A DNA stretch of 64,000 bases from Hevea brasiliensis (GCF_030052815.1 NC_079496.1:80899652-80963651); one strand, 5' to 3'; positions 1 to 12,578 are shown, counted from the stretch's first letter. Made by a program: numbers and translations. Notes: a model not told the origin generated them from the sequence alone.

Positions 1-1069
1 ATTAGCTCCAAAATATTTTCAGCTCTTAGCCCTTGTCCAACAAAGGGTGATCCTGAAGGCAAGATTCACAAGTTGGAGTAGGCTTAGAGCCCAATGAGGA
101 TAGAATCCCCATTTTCTCCAATTTTGCAATCCTATCTTCTACAACATAACCTAATCTTAAGTGCCAAATATATTTTAAATTTTGAGTTGATTTTCATCAT
201 GGCATTACATTCTTTTAGATTGCTATACTCTGGACAATGGAAACACTTTCCTGCTGGTAGTGGAAACACTTTCCTGCTGGTAGTGGAAACACTTTCCTTT
301 ACCTTTGTCAACTTTGATCTTTGTTTTTTTTTTTTTGTTTGGCTATCTTCTTGGAAGGACCAGGAATCTGAGGTTTCTTTTTCTTATTGCCCTTCTTCTT
401 GTTGGACTTTCCAGTAGAAGAAGATGCAATCAAAGCTACCTCTTTTCCTTTATTGCCCGGCATATTCTTTTGGGCAATAACCAGCATGTTGAGTAAACCA
501 GCTAAGGTGCATTCCTATTTAGTCGTATGGAAATTTGTCACAAAATTCCCAAAAGACTCAGGAAGGGACTAAAGGATCAAATCCGTCTGTAGTTGGAAAT
601 CCATGTTGAAGTCAAGATGTTCCAACTACTTAATCAGCCGAATCATCTTGTGGACATGATCCCCAACATTCTGTCCCTCAGACATCCTCATACGGAATAG
701 CTGTCTAGATATCTCATACCTAGCATTCCTGCTGTGCTCACCATACAACTCTTATAGGTGAAGGAGGATCTCACTCGCACTCTGCATGTTTTCATGCTGC
801 TTCTGTAACTCATTACTCATGGAAGCAAGCATGTAACACTTAGCTCTCATATCATGCTCCTTCCACTTGTCCAAAGTATCATGTTCCTCTTGTGTGGCCT
901 CTGGAGGTAAGGGACCAGGAACATTTGAATCTAAAACATATCCTATATGTTCAAGGTTCAGGACAAGTTTCAAATTTCTTAGCCAATCAGACAGATTAGG
1001 TCCTGTCAACCTATTGTGATCAAGTATGCTTGCAAGGATATTGGATGGTAATGGTTGTTCTGTGCTCAT
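1..1069 (-). pseudogene. gag: copia gag (nucleocapsid/capsid), degenerate and partial
   Basis: Gag would form the cytoplasmic virus-like particle of a copia element. The reading begins at a Met at 1069 (MSTEQPLPSNILASIL) and shows the typical plant copia Gag N-terminus, with LTGPNLSDWLRNLKLVL followed by a lysine-rich helix-forming region. The ORF remains open to 752, where a stop interrupts it. The reading resumes in the same family (ELYGEHSRNARYEI, then LPESFGNFVTNFH) with further stops, and runs into a basic linker and a decayed zinc-knuckle start (GKCFHC, about 230-250). The further-upstream Met at 1135 is unlikely to be the true start, because the added residues are hydrophobic and not Gag-like. 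It is non-functional as sequenced. Confidence in the family is high; the exact lineage is not assigned. Confidence 0.85.
238..297 (-). repeat. 23-bp tandem triplication at the Gag zinc knuckle
   Basis: A 23-bp unit beginning TGGAAACACTTTCCTG occurs at 238-260 and 261-283, with a 14-bp partial third copy at 284-297. It covers the codons that start the zinc knuckle (GKCFHC on the minus strand). Because 23 is not a multiple of 3, each copy shifts the frame. Confidence 0.85.
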
Positions 1070-2779
1070 TATTATCAGAAAATTAATTGCAAAAATAACC
1101 AGATTAATTAGTAAATGTATCATGTAATTAACCAAATATGATTATGGTCTTTTAATCAAATTGGTCCTCCCACTAACTTAGCGGATCCTACACTTCCAAA
1201 GTAGAAAACGGAAATCCTAGTTGGATGGATTTCTAGTGGGTGATTGAATTCTTAAAATTCTATTGATCATCCTCAAGTACATCCGTTATTGGAATTACAA
1301 TAAACTATAACTGAGCAACTCCTTGCCCATCACATCTCATGTGAGGTTCAATCCTTTACCTAGCCCCTAATGCTCAAAATCTCAAGTACATCCATTATTG
1401 ACTTATCTTGCATTAGTTAAGTTGATCCCATTGAGCCAGTAATTATGTAAATAATTTTAATGTCCACAGGTACATCCAATATTGGCCACTAAACCATTTA
1501 CATGTTTACAACATCTCATGCTTAATAATTATTCTTAAGAAAATCTCTTAAATTAATTGCATCTCATGCAATTATTTAAAATTTCTTAAAATAATTGCCC
1601 CAATGGAGGGCCTATGTTATAATTACTTTAATTATAGCATTTCCAACTTAATCATTTGTTTGGAAGATTTTATGGTCATTCTAATTACTATTATGGTCTC
1701 ACTTTGCACATTATCCATTTAGCATGCATATATCATATAATTGCATACATTCCCATACATCTCATGCATTCATGGATAAGCAGTAAATATGGTATGATAA
1801 TGGACTTTCTAAGGGATTCAATTCTGAGCCACCAAGAATTGAATCAGGGCATTCCTAGGTGCATTTCATTCATTCATTTTACAAGAGTTGCTGAAGGAGT
1901 ACATAATCAACACTTGATCTTGAATTCTTCCCACTGGTCCCACCAATGCTCTTGACCTCCTTGAACTTCTTGCAATCCAATATTACATAGTAATCCTTGG
2001 CATACCAAGGCGAATTTACAAGAACTTAAATAAATGAAATTACAACCCAAAAATTATTACAAACTTAATAATACATGCCCAAAATAAATTAAAGTAAATT
2101 AATTAATTTACAATCCCAAAGAAACATAAAAGAAATAAATCCAATCACATTGGTCTTTTATAGTCCATGATCATCCATCATGCATATCACTATTTAACAA
2201 TTAAATAAAACATACATACTTAAATTAAATTGAATATCTCATATTCAACTTAAAAATCCAGATTTGAATATGATTCAAATAAATTTAAAAATTCATATTT
2301 GAATCTCATTCAAACAAATTTAAAAATTCATATTTGAATCACATTCAAACAACTTCAAAAATTCAGATTTGAATCACATTCAAACATTTTTAAAAAAATC
2401 AAATCTGAATTTTATTCAATCAATTTAAAAAAATCAGATTTAAATATGATTCAAACAACTTTAAAAATTCAGATTTGAATCACATTCAAACAACTTTTAA
2501 AATTCAGATTTGAATCACATTCAAATAATTTTTAAAATTCTGATTTGAATCATAATTTAATTGTGTGATTAAAAAATCCTAATTAAACATTTTAATTAGT
2601 CATAAGATGAACCTTTCATTATGCAACAATTGCAGAATTTAATAACAACCATGCGCACCATGTTGGAGTTCATCAAGCATGCTGCCACACCTCTTGATCC
2701 AACCAGCAATGGATCAATCATCTCATGATCAAATCACACAATTAAATCATATAATAAACAATCTAAATGGCAAATATAG
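1070..2779 (-). other. Long untranslated leader of the copia element
   Basis: About 1.7 kb separates the PBS from the gag start, with no open frame of note. It contains three loose copies of a CAAGTACATCC(A/G)TTATTG-like phrase (about 1270, 1380 and 1467), repeated ATCTCATG motifs (1340-1770), and a dense minisatellite (2232-2560). Nothing suggests a captured gene. Confidence 0.6.
2232..2560. repeat. AT-rich minisatellite in the copia leader
   Basis: About ten diverged units of 31-34 bp alternate an ATTCAGATTTGAAT core with a CACATTCAAACAACTT-like spacer. The core ATTCA/TGAAT arms are self-complementary, so each unit can form a small hairpin. Confidence 0.8.
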
Positions 2780-2793
2780 TGGCTCTGATACCA
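2780..2793 (-). other. Primer-binding site (initiator tRNA-Met)
   Basis: The minus-strand sequence is TGGTATCAGAGCCA, the standard plant initiator-Met PBS. It starts 3 bases inside the end of the 5' LTR (2797), which fixes the element's orientation. Confidence 0.9.
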
Positions 2794-2796
2794 ATT

Positions 2797-4900
2797 GAAG
2801 GAACGGAAGCGTGAAAAACACAAGTTTATACCATTGAATTCAAAAATTTTCACCTAGGGTCACATGCATCATGCAAGATTTATTTTTATCTATTTGATTT
2901 CAATGATAAACAACATATTAAAACTCTTTTAATATATTTTTGGATCTGTATTTGCCATTTAAGATTTTAAAATTAATCAGATTAATTTTAGAACCCTAGA
3001 TTAAATCAAGAACCATTACACTAACCTCTTAATGCACTGCAGCGTGTCTGCGCCTTTGAGATTCATCTTGGGACACGGATGTTGTCCCTCTAGCTTGTCC
3101 ACACCAAGAACACCTATGGCAGCCCTTGAACAGCTTCTAAAGCCTTTTCTATTAATTAGAAATTCAAGTTCTGCCTTTTAAGAGATTAGAGATGTAAATA
3201 GGACACTAGAAACAATTTCTAGTGTTCTTAATTCAAGAGATTGATTGCTAATCTCTTTGAATTGATGAGAGATGAAGAAGAATAGAGGGAGGGTTGCAAA
3301 ATGGCGTGACCAAGGAGTGTGGCTGCTGGTTGTATTTTATTTTCTCATAACAACACTTAAATAGCTAGGTTAACACATTAAACCCTTGCCACATGTCACC
3401 CTTTGATTAGCTCTAGGTTTAAGTGACCCAATCACATTGTGCCAAGTGTCAAACCTATATGTAATCTTGATTTTAATCATCTTACATGATTAAAAAATAT
3501 TTGGCAAGCTTATGTGTTATGCCATGTGTCACCATCTCATGTTGCCACGTGTCACACTGCAAAATGACCAAAATGCCCCTGTGTCTTAATTTTGAGTTCT
3601 CAACCCAAAATAATTATTTTTCTTCTTCTAATTAATTTATATCAAATATAAATTAATTAATTAATCTCTATTAATTAATTTCTCATTAATTAAATTCATA
3701 TTTAAACACTTTAAATATAAATTTAACTTATATTATACATCCAATAATCTAGATTTGGTTTCAAGTCATGCTAGGAACTTTGCAAACTAATTGCAAACCA
3801 AACCTATTTAATTAATCAATTAAACTCTTTAATTAATTAATTAAATCATATTTAAATAGGTGATAACTTGTGTATGTGTGTGACTTACTAGGCTCATCAC
3901 TAATTGGCAATGATACATGATATCAACTCTTAATATCATCAGAACTCTTTCTTACCATAAATGATTTCTCTAAATCATTTTATGAACCTCATAGACCATG
4001 GTTAACACCTAGCATAGCATGCCATGGCCACCCAATTAGTAATAAGGTTTACCTTAAATGAACCTATAATCATATGTTACCATTCACTAGAATCCCTCTG
4101 TTACAAAATCCCAACTCAAGCTGGAGTCAAGGTTTATGTCAAACTCCATTTGCTATGAATATTATGTTCTCTTTTAATTCCAGTTCTTGATTAAAAAGAT
4201 TTTCTCATCAGAAACTCTTTTATGAATAAATCTATCTGTCCTGGCCAGGAACTTGAAACATCAAGAACAATTAAATGAACATAGGATTTTATCTCTATTT
4301 ACTTAGAGGAACAGATTTCATCTTGATCAACACCTACCTCCATATATAACTAGTAGGAGCCAACACATGCCCATATACCCATACACAGTACAAGTATGAA
4401 AGCAGTATCAAACTCAAACTATCTATATACAAGATAACTGTGCTATCTCAGGTCTAAAGATTATATGCACTGATATGATTTATGACAAAACATTGACAAG
4501 AGTAAACTCCATGTGCTTGTCATAAGTGTCACTGGTTCGGCCTACTTATCATTTATAAGTGCCTATCATATTTGTTATATGGCATGAGACTCACCATTCC
4601 ATCTTGTTTATATCTCATATAAATAACTTGGGAACAAACATGAATATAATCTTTCTGGATAAGTCATGTCCTTATTATGAAATATCCTCGATTGTGAACC
4701 TATTTATGATACTTCGTGCTAGAAATATTGTCACTCATATTCTTAACAACTTAAGAATAATATTTCAAACAAAATATCAATGAACCTTTTCTATTACACA
4801 TAAATATATTATGTAAATGGAAATGTAGAAATGCCTTTTATTAATAAAAATATGTACAAGATACATACTAAATGATATGCTTTAGGGCATACTACTAACA
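2797..4900 (-). mobile_element. 5' LTR of the minus-strand copia element
   Basis: This 2,104-bp LTR begins TGTTAGTAGTATG (at 4900) and ends CCTTCA (at 2797). It is homologous along its length to the copia solo LTR at 6271-11525 once that LTR's insertion is removed. A TATTTAA box (about 3358-3364) occupies the same place as the TATATAA of the solo LTR. A/T tracts of repeated TTAATTAA lie at 3640-3850. Confidence 0.9.
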
Positions 4901-6270
4901 CTGCCATGCCAAGTGTGAATCAAAAACAATTTCAAAATCATATTATTCAATATTTCATGCAAAATATTAATCAATTTTCATTTCAAATTTCCATTTACAA
5001 AGTAGGCAACACAACATTTCTCAAAGCATTGTTTAGCATAAATTGCTCCAAAATGTATTTAAATAAATTTTCTAATAGCAAATCAAAAATGAAAAGTTAT
5101 TGTGCACAAACCTGATGTGAGTCGCCTCTAGGCCTTGACTCAGTTTGCCCTATCCTTTTCCAGGACTTTTTTAAGCTGAAACACGCAATTTATAGTGTTT
5201 TAATATCTTATCTCACAATAAATCCAATAATTTATTTATATATACTCAATTCTAGCCTCAATATGCTAAACTAACGTTCTTAGAAATTTTCATTTCGGGG
5301 TTATTGTTCATGTCAATATGTTGACTTTCTTATGCTTAATAGGTATGAGAAATCCAATTATACCCACGTACCACATTTTGGGTGCCTAATTTGTTGGTTT
5401 TGATTGTTTCTTCAAATTTTAGGTCTCTTAGGTACAAATTTCAAAATTTCTAGATTTGATGTCCTATTTTGTACTATTCTATTGATCATGTTGCTGTGAG
5501 AATTTGGCAAAGTATTCTCCATAAAACTTGTTCCTTATTGTCTTAACTTGACTTCCCTTTTTGAATCACTCCATTGGGAGTTTTGTAACCTAAGATATGG
5601 CCATTTGAACATGGTTGGCCAGATTAGTTTAATCCAGAATTCTGGGCACCTAATTTGGTTCTGGCAGTTTTCGACCATTAATTTTGGGTGGCAAAATAAC
5701 TTAGATATGGTAGAATTTGGGTTGGTGTTCTTCATGAAAGTTGTTGTGCTATATCATAACTTTCCAATGCCACAAAAATCAGGTCATTTGGACCTATATA
5801 GCCCAAGTTATGGCCAAATGAACAAACACTGTTCATTTGGTCATTTTGGTACAGTGGCAGTGCACTACACCTGGGTTTGACCTAATTGTTTACTATGTTA
5901 TGGTCATTTTTTGGGCATGATTCCTGAATGAAAAATGTGCCATTATGTGTCTGTTTTCATTCCTAATTGGCCTCACACCAATTGCATTGGTAAATTTTCA
6001 GTTTTGATCCCTAAAAGGGACCTAGGTCAAGCTGCTATAATATGAATCCTAACTAATCCGAATTGCACTTTGATTCTATCAATTCAAACACACCACAAAG
6101 GACTCCAAATGACCATTTCAAACCTCAATTAGGTTCCAATACATCAATTACTAATTTTCTCTAAATTTTTCCCCAAACCCTAAGTGCCAAAATCCTAATT
6201 TACACAATTTCTTTAACTAATGCAATTAAAGTTCACAATCAACCTTTATACACCTAATTTAACTTAACTA
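4901..6270 (-). mobile_element. Gypsy LTR, 3' LTR of the gag-only element (left segment)
   Basis: This is homologous to 15487-16865 of the LTR at 14413-17919, in the same (minus) orientation. It is cut on the left by the copia element and on the right by the copia solo LTR at 6271. It continues at 11526. The small open frames here, such as 5548-5880, lie antisense in the LTR and are not credible genes. Confidence 0.88.
6266..6270. other. Target-site duplication AACTA (left copy)
   Basis: AACTA abuts the copia solo LTR start and is repeated at 11526-11530. The empty site survives at about 16861-16866 in the sister gypsy LTR, where only one AACTA is present. Confidence 0.9.
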
Positions 6271-6378
6271 TGTTAGTAGTATGCCCTAGAGAATATCATT
6301 TAGTATGTATCTTGTACATCTTTTATTAATAAAAGGCATTTCCATTTTTTCATTTACATAATATATTTATGTGTAATA

Positions 6379-6383
6379 GAAAA
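6379..6383. other. Target-site duplication GAAAA (left copy)
   Basis: This is matched by GAAAA at 9516-9520. The intact target can be read in the other copia LTR near 4785-4795, where the sequence is uninterrupted. Confidence 0.88.
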
Positions 6384-9300
6384 TGTGACACCCCTTGCCC
6401 GTGTACAGTATACCCGAGTAAGTAATGCCACACGGTGTACCGGCACACTCTAATATTCCTCAATTAATTTATATCATGCTTTTGCATATAATTTATGAAA
6501 TACAATTTATTTAAGCCATTTATCAAAAGTATTATTCATTTAAGGTTCCGAAAATTTTAAAGAAAATCATGAGATCTGGCTAAAAATGGAGAAAACCGTT
6601 CTTCAGAACCTGTGAAAACACTTCCAAATAATTTTCAAACAAACCCAACTTCAATTCATCAACAGAGTCTCAATATCAAAAACTCAACAATATTTCTCAA
6701 TTTCAGTTCTCAATAGCCTTTTCATTTCTCAAACAACTTTTCTCAGGGTTCTCATATATATAAATAACAATTAAAAGCTCAAATTACTTCCATACATAAC
6801 CATAAATCTTTATTATTTACATGAACCTCAAAATACATTACATAATCCCAAATACATATGAGAAAATAAAAATTTAATTACAAAATGACAAAATGACACC
6901 TAGTGCCCTACCGATGCACTGCAGGTAGTGAGGTGACACGGACACTGTGCAGATCTGCAGGATGAACTCACCCAGTCTGTGGTCTACTGGGCTCACGATC
7001 GGGATCTCCAGTACCTACGCGTGGCAAAAGCAACGCGCTAAGCAATAATGCTTAGTGGTGCAATAATATAATAAAAGAAAATAGCAAGAAAACGAATATA
7101 TAGTGAATGTGTATGATTCATTTGTTTAGTATGGTTATATATACATTAATTCAGTAACTTTGTTCACTTTCATTCATTTGGTTGCCCAAGTAACCTACAC
7201 TAGACGACTGGACTGGATAACGGGTAAACTGGCACTGGGTATCAAGTACCTCGGGCCGTCACACCATCGGTCACATATGCATCTCCCGGTGTGCATGAGC
7301 GACTAACAAGTCAGTAAATATATCAGGCACAAGGCCACAGCTCAATACAAAGTCAGAATGGCTAAAAGCCATAAAATCACAGAATGGCATATTGCCATGT
7401 GCAGTACTGCTAACTGAACCCTATTGGCATGCCAAACTATCCAAACCAATCATGTTAGGTATACTAGGGCATTTGAAACTTTTAAATTCTTCAATTTGTG
7501 AATTTCAAATTTTTAGTGTCACTATTCATCTTATTGGTCAACAAAAATGTTGACTTTTAGAATAAAAATATGTACATTGACTTTGGCACTCCCAACATAC
7601 CACATTTGGCATTCCAAACTTGTTGGCATTAAGTATTTATACCATTTCAAAGTTTAAACCAACACAAGCAGAATTTTCAGTTTTTGTGAGTCAACTTCAC
7701 TGTTCCATTGGACACTGTTGCTGTGGGAATTTGAAGAAATGTAAAACATGAAATTTGTTCCTTATTTTGTCTAGTTCAATTTCATTTTTTGAATCACTCC
7801 ATTTGGAGTTTTGTAGCTCTAGATATGGTCCAAAAACCACAGCTGGCCGGATGTGCATTCTGCAGAAATTACCATATCTGCAGTAACATGAACAGTGACT
7901 GCCACTGCCATTTGGGTTAGGTTCTGGCCATAATTTGGGGTAGGTTCCTTCATGAAAGTTGTTTTTCTATGTCTTAAATTGTTTCTGTAAAAATTTCAGG
8001 TCAATTGACCATATCTACAGTGAGCTATGGCCAAATGAACAGTTACTATTCATTTGGTCAATCTGCAGAATCAGTTGCAGGGTATCCGGATTGGGGCCAA
8101 GTTTTGGTCCTCTTGCTTTGGTCTTTTGGGCATGGTTTCTTCAGCAAAAATGTGCCATTATAAGCCTAGTTTCATGTCCAATTGGCCAAACACCAATTGG
8201 ACCAACACAGCCCAAGTTATGGCAGTGCAAGTGGACTGAATTTTCAGTCCCTCTGCTGCTGTCCTAGGGCAGCCTGCAACTTCACTTTGCAATCCTATTT
8301 TTCAGTCCATTTTATGGTCAACATAACTAAAATGGTCACTAATTGACCATTAGAATGTGCTCTAACAATTTCCTAAGCCAAGTCAATTTTTCACTCTTCA
8401 AAACCCTAGTTTCATTATAGGTTTTCACAATACCTTAAATACTAGCTCCTTCAATAATCACATGCACACATGGTTTAAACTTGATCTATAGCCCACTTTA
8501 AGTCCATCAAAACAATCAAAATAATTCCTTCACAAGGGCTGCCAAAAATTCATAGTGTGTATACACATAATTCTTGTTCATTTTAGTTGCAATTCTCACT
8601 CAATACAAGTTACAATTCATGAAAATAAGAAGTTTTAAGTGTCTAATGCACTAACCTTAATTAGGGCAGATTTTTCCCCACTCAAAAGTTCACTTTCCTT
8701 CACTTTCTAGGCCGCCAAACACTTCCCCAAGAGGTGTGGTTAAGTTTTAATGAAGGGGTTTAGGGTTTAGTGGTGGAAACAAAGGAGAAATTGAGCTTGA
8801 TTGAAAAAAAATCAATGGAGGGAGGAAGATGGATTTCGGCTGCACTTGAGGAGAGAAGGATAGCTGCTTGTTTTTTGATGAATTTAGTCTTCAATTTGTC
8901 TCTTTATTAGTTAGTCAAATGAGGGCTTAATGGTGATTGGTTGGAAATTTTAAATGACATCACATTGATGTCATAAATTGCATATGTTGCATTTTTCTTT
9001 TCTTTCCTCCACTACTCATTTTCAATTTAATTTCTAGCAATGTTTCTTCATATTTTATGTCATATTAATTATTTACTCAACTGGACAAGTCGGCCAAAAA
9101 TCACCTTCGAAGGCGAAATGACCAAAATGCCCTCCGTTTGGCTTAACGGGTCAAAATTGGCTGTACCGATTGAAAAATTTTTCTAGGTATTTTCTTGGCA
9201 TTCTAATGCCATAGGAACCTCAATGACCCTTCTCTGGAGTCCCAAAAATTATTTTATAATTTTTTCCCCGGGTCTAGGGCTCCTCGTTGTGAGAACCGCA

Positions 9301-9515
9301 ACTTCCCTCTGGTTACCCATCGTTTGGGCACCGGCTCGTTTAACTTGTTTGTATTTTATTTCTAAAATTTTTACTAAATTTTTCTTATCAATATTTGAGT
9401 TAATTATGGTTCCTCACTTTAGTTTAAATATTTTTCCGGACATTCTAGCTGTCCGGACAGACACCGGTCACCGGAACAGTAGAATGTACGGAGTTGGTAC
9501 AGGGAGGGTGTTACA
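6384..9515 (-). mobile_element. Gypsy solo LTR (family B) nested in the copia solo LTR
   Basis: This 3,132-bp LTR reads TGTAACACCCTCCCTG on the minus strand from 9515 and ends GGGGTGTCACA at 6384. It is flanked by GAAAA duplications (6379-6383 and 9516-9520). It is a diverged relative of the three LTRs of the 18856-29751 array, sharing the double hairpin (7018-7055), the mid-LTR palindrome (around 8030) and the donor-like GTTAGT (8655-8650). There is no internal region. Confidence 0.92.
7018..7055 (-). promoter_or_regulatory. Double hairpin of a gypsy LTR (family B solo)
   Basis: Stem 1 pairs CGCGTGGC with GCAACGCG over an AAAA loop, with one mismatch. Stem 2 pairs CTAAGCA with TGCTTAG perfectly. 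The invariant TGGTGCA phrase follows directly. The function is unknown. Confidence 0.6.
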
Positions 9516-9520
9516 GAAAA
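9516..9520. other. Target-site duplication GAAAA (right copy)
   Basis: Right-hand partner of 6379-6383. Confidence 0.88.
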
Positions 9521-10953
9521 GGTCCATTGATATTTTGTTAGAAATTCTATTCTTAAGTTGTTAAGAATATGAGTGATAGTATTTCTAGTACAAAGTATCA
9601 TAAATAGGTTCACAATCGAGGTTCTTTACGATAAGGATATGACTTATCCAGAAAAATTGTATTCATGTTTGTTCCCATGTTATTTATATGAGATATAAAT
9701 AAGATGGAATGGTGAGTCTCATGCTATATAACAAACATGATAGGCACTTATACATGATAAGTAGGCCAAACCAGTGACGCTTATGATAAGCACATGGAGT
9801 TTACTCTTGTCAATGTATTATCATAAATCATATCAGTGCATATAATCTTTAGACTTGAGATAGCACAATTATCTTGTATATAGGTGGTTTGAGTTTGATA
9901 CTGCTTTCATACTTGTACTATGTATGGATATATGGGCATATATTGGCTCCTACTAGTTATATATGGAGGTAGGTGTTGATCAAGATGGAATCTGTTCCTC
10001 TAAGTAAATAGGGATAAAATCCTATGTTCATTTAATTATTCTTGATGTTTCAAGTTCCTGGCCAGGATAGATAGATTTAATCAGAAAACAGCTTCTGATG
10101 AGAAAATCTTTTTAATCAAGAACTGGAATTAAAAGAGAACATAATATTCATAGCAAATGGGGTTTGACATAAACCATGACTCCATCTTGAATTGGGATTT
10201 TGTAATAGAGAGATTCTAGTGCATGGTAACATATGATTATAAGTTCATTTAAGGTAAACCTTATTACTGATTGGGTGGCCATGGCATGCTATGCTAGGTG
10301 TTGACCATGGTCTATGAGGTGCATAAAATGATTTAGAGAAATTATTTATGGTAAGAAAGAGTTCTGATGGTATTAAGAGTTGATATCATGTCTCATTGCC
10401 AATTAGTGATGAGCCTAGTAAATTACACACATACACAAGTAATCACCAAATTAAATATGATTTAATTAATTAATTAATTAAGAGTTTAATTGATTAATTA
10501 AATAGGTTTGGTTTGCAATTAGATTGCAAAGTCCCTAGCGTGGCTTGAAACCAAATCTAGATTATTGGATGTATAGTATAAGTTAAATTTATATTTAAAG
10601 TGTTTAAATATGAATGTAATTAATGAGAAATTAATAGAGATTAATTAATTAATTAATTAATTAATTTATATTTGATATAAATTGATTAGAAGAAGAGAAA
10701 TAATTATTTTGAGTTGAGAACTCAAAATTAAGACACAAAGGCATTTTGGTCATTTCACAGGGTGATATGTGGCACCATGAGATGGTGACACATGGCACTA
10801 CACATAAGCTTGCCAAATGTTTTTTAATCATGTAAGATGATTAAAATTAAGATTAAATATAGGTTTGACACTTGGCACAATGTGATTGGGTCAATTAAAC
10901 CTAGAGCCAATCAGAAGGTGACATGTGGCGAGGGTTTTAAGTGGTGACCTAGC

Positions 10954-10960
10954 TATATAA
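10954..10960 (+). promoter_or_regulatory. TATA box of the copia solo LTR
   Basis: TATATAA lies in the expected part of the LTR (U3), upstream of a CT-rich stretch. It is matched by TATTTAA in the copy at 2797-4900 and by TATATAAA in the related fragment at 17920-18373. Confidence 0.6.
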
Positions 10961-11525
10961 GTGTTGTTATGAAAAGAAAAATAACAATCAGTTGTTGCCT
11001 CCTTTGTTTCACCACCCTTGAAGCTCCCATTCTCTCTTCTTCTTCATCTCTCATCAATTCCAAGAGATTAACAAACAATCTCTTGAATTAAAAATACTAG
11101 AAATTGTTTCTAGTGTCCTGTTTACATCTTTAATCTCTTAAAAGGCAAAACTTGATTTTCTAATTAATAGAAAAAGCTTTAGAAGCTGTTCAAGGGCTGC
11201 CATAGGTGATCTTGGTGTGGACAAGCTAGAGGCACAACATCTGGTGTCCCAAAGACGCATCCCAAAGGCACAAATCCGCTACAGTGCATCAAGGGGTTAG
11301 TATATTTATTCTTCATTTAATCTAGGGTTTTAAAATTAATCTGATTAATTCTAAAATCTTAAATGGTAAATACAGATCCAAAAACATATTAAAAGAGTTT
11401 TAATATGTTGTTTACCATTGAAATCAAATAGATAAAAATAAATCTTGCATGATGCATGTGACCCTAGGTGAAAATTTTTGAATTTAATGGTATAAACTTG
11501 TGTTTTTCATGCTTCCGCTCCTTCA

Positions 11526-12544
11526 AACTATCACTTCAATTCCATCAAATTCATGAAATATCAATACCCCTTAATGCTGGATGAATTTCCCTTTAGTCCC
11601 CCATAATAGTTTTCTTTTGATTTTTAAGTTGATTTCTAAATTAATTGAACTAAACACACACACAATAAACTAAAATTTTCAAATTAAATTACTTACCTCC
11701 ACTTGACTTTCAATTCTTCACTTTCTTCCTTTTCTTCTTTTCTTTCCTTCTTCTAAAGCCTCCTCAAATGAAGATAACAAGTTTTTATGGATTAATTTTG
11801 AGAAATTTAGGGTTTTGTTAAGTGAAATCAAGCTTGTATTCAAGCTTTAATGGAGTTCATCAATGGTAGAGAGAAGTGGAGCAAGCCGGCCAACATATGG
11901 AGAAGATAAGAAATGAATTGTTTTTTTCTTTTTTTTTTTGGTTATTTTTGGTGTTTAATAATTGGCTTTGACGTAGTCAATAATTGAGGGCAAAATAAAA
12001 TTAATTTTGACATCACCCATGTTGTCATCCAAGTGATGTAATGACAATTTTTCTTTTCTTTTTTTTTTTAATTTATTTTTTCATTAATTCTTTAATTTAA
12101 TTCTCAATCCCAAAATTTTCGTTTCTCCGATTTTATTAGATAGTTAGGACTGGAGTCAGCTCTAGAGGTGAATTAACCAAATTACCCATCGCTGATTCAA
12201 TCCGGTTAGCATGTTATTCGATATTTCTTCTGGATCCCTGACCTAATTATTTGACCTACTTAAAAAAGTTTTTTCGTGATTTTTTCTTTTCCACTATGTT
12301 CGCAATAGTCCTAAGGACCGCGGCGTTACATTTTTTGGTTTGAAATTTGAGTTAGGATTGACTTCACAGTTACTTCCCAGTAAAGTCAACCATCGCTGTG
12401 ACCCTCGGCTCATTTAACTTTTTATGCTTTATTTTTCTTATTTTTACTTTTCTTAAACATAGTTCTAGTCCTCTTGGTTATCTAGACCAACATCGGTCAT
12501 CAGAACAGTATAATTTACCAGGCTATGCAAATAGGGGAGTTACA
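11526..12544 (-). mobile_element. Gypsy 3' LTR of the gag-only element (right segment)
   Basis: This continues 4901-6270 after the copia solo LTR and is homologous to 16862-17919. The first five bases are the AACTA duplication. It ends GGGGAGTTACA at 12544, directly against the PPT. A splice-donor-like GTAAGT (minus, 11696-11691) follows GAG, as in the sister LTRs. Confidence 0.88.
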
Positions 12545-12578
12545 ATTCTCCCTTAAAAGAAATTCGTCCGCGAAATTT
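12545..12578 (-). other. Polypurine tract and conserved inverted repeat
   Basis: On the minus strand an AAATTTCG / CGAATTT inverted repeat (12560-12578) is followed by TTTTAAGGGAGAAT and then the 3' LTR. The same arrangement precedes every 3' LTR in the window (22558, 26296, 56227, and minus at 36750 and 61005). Confidence 0.85.

Larger units (their letters stand above)
1..4900 (-). mobile_element. Ty1/copia retrotransposon, 5' part (runs off left edge)
   Basis: Read on the minus strand the order is LTR (2797-4900), initiator-Met-type PBS (2780-2793), a long untranslated leader, then a copia gag (1069 down to 1). The LTR starts with TGTTAGTAGTATGCC at 4900 and ends with CTTCCGTTCCTTCA at 2797. 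Protease, integrase, RT and the 3' LTR must lie left of the window, so the TSD cannot be tested. The right flank (4901 on) is the interior of a gypsy LTR: the same sequence continues unbroken near 15487, so the copia element is the younger insertion. Confidence 0.9.
6271..11525 (+). mobile_element. Ty1/copia solo LTR, interrupted by a gypsy solo LTR
   Basis: The LTR begins TGTTAGTAGTATGCC (6271) and ends GCTTCCGCTCCTTCA (11525), with 5-bp AACTA duplications on both sides and no internal region. This is the signature of LTR-LTR recombination. Only 6271-6383 and 9516-11525 are copia; 6384-9515 is a later gypsy insertion. The copia portion is homologous to 2797-4900. A TATATAA box at 10954-10960 is followed about 30-60 bp later by pyrimidine-rich sequence, as expected for a promoter. 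Confidence 0.92.

Noticed and set aside
1656..1955. 99-codon open frame in the copia leader
   Set aside because: It runs opposite to the element, in AT-rich repetitive leader, without recognisable features.
2780..2793. tRNA-Met-like sequence as a tRNA gene
   Set aside because: Only the ~12-14 nt 3'-complement (PBS) is present; no cloverleaf or A/B boxes are seen here or at the other PBS sites.
5548..5880. 110-codon open frame
   Set aside because: It lies antisense within a gypsy LTR, overlaps another open frame (5535-5735) and has no recognisable domain; the copy in the sister LTR at about 16140-16480 is broken by indels.
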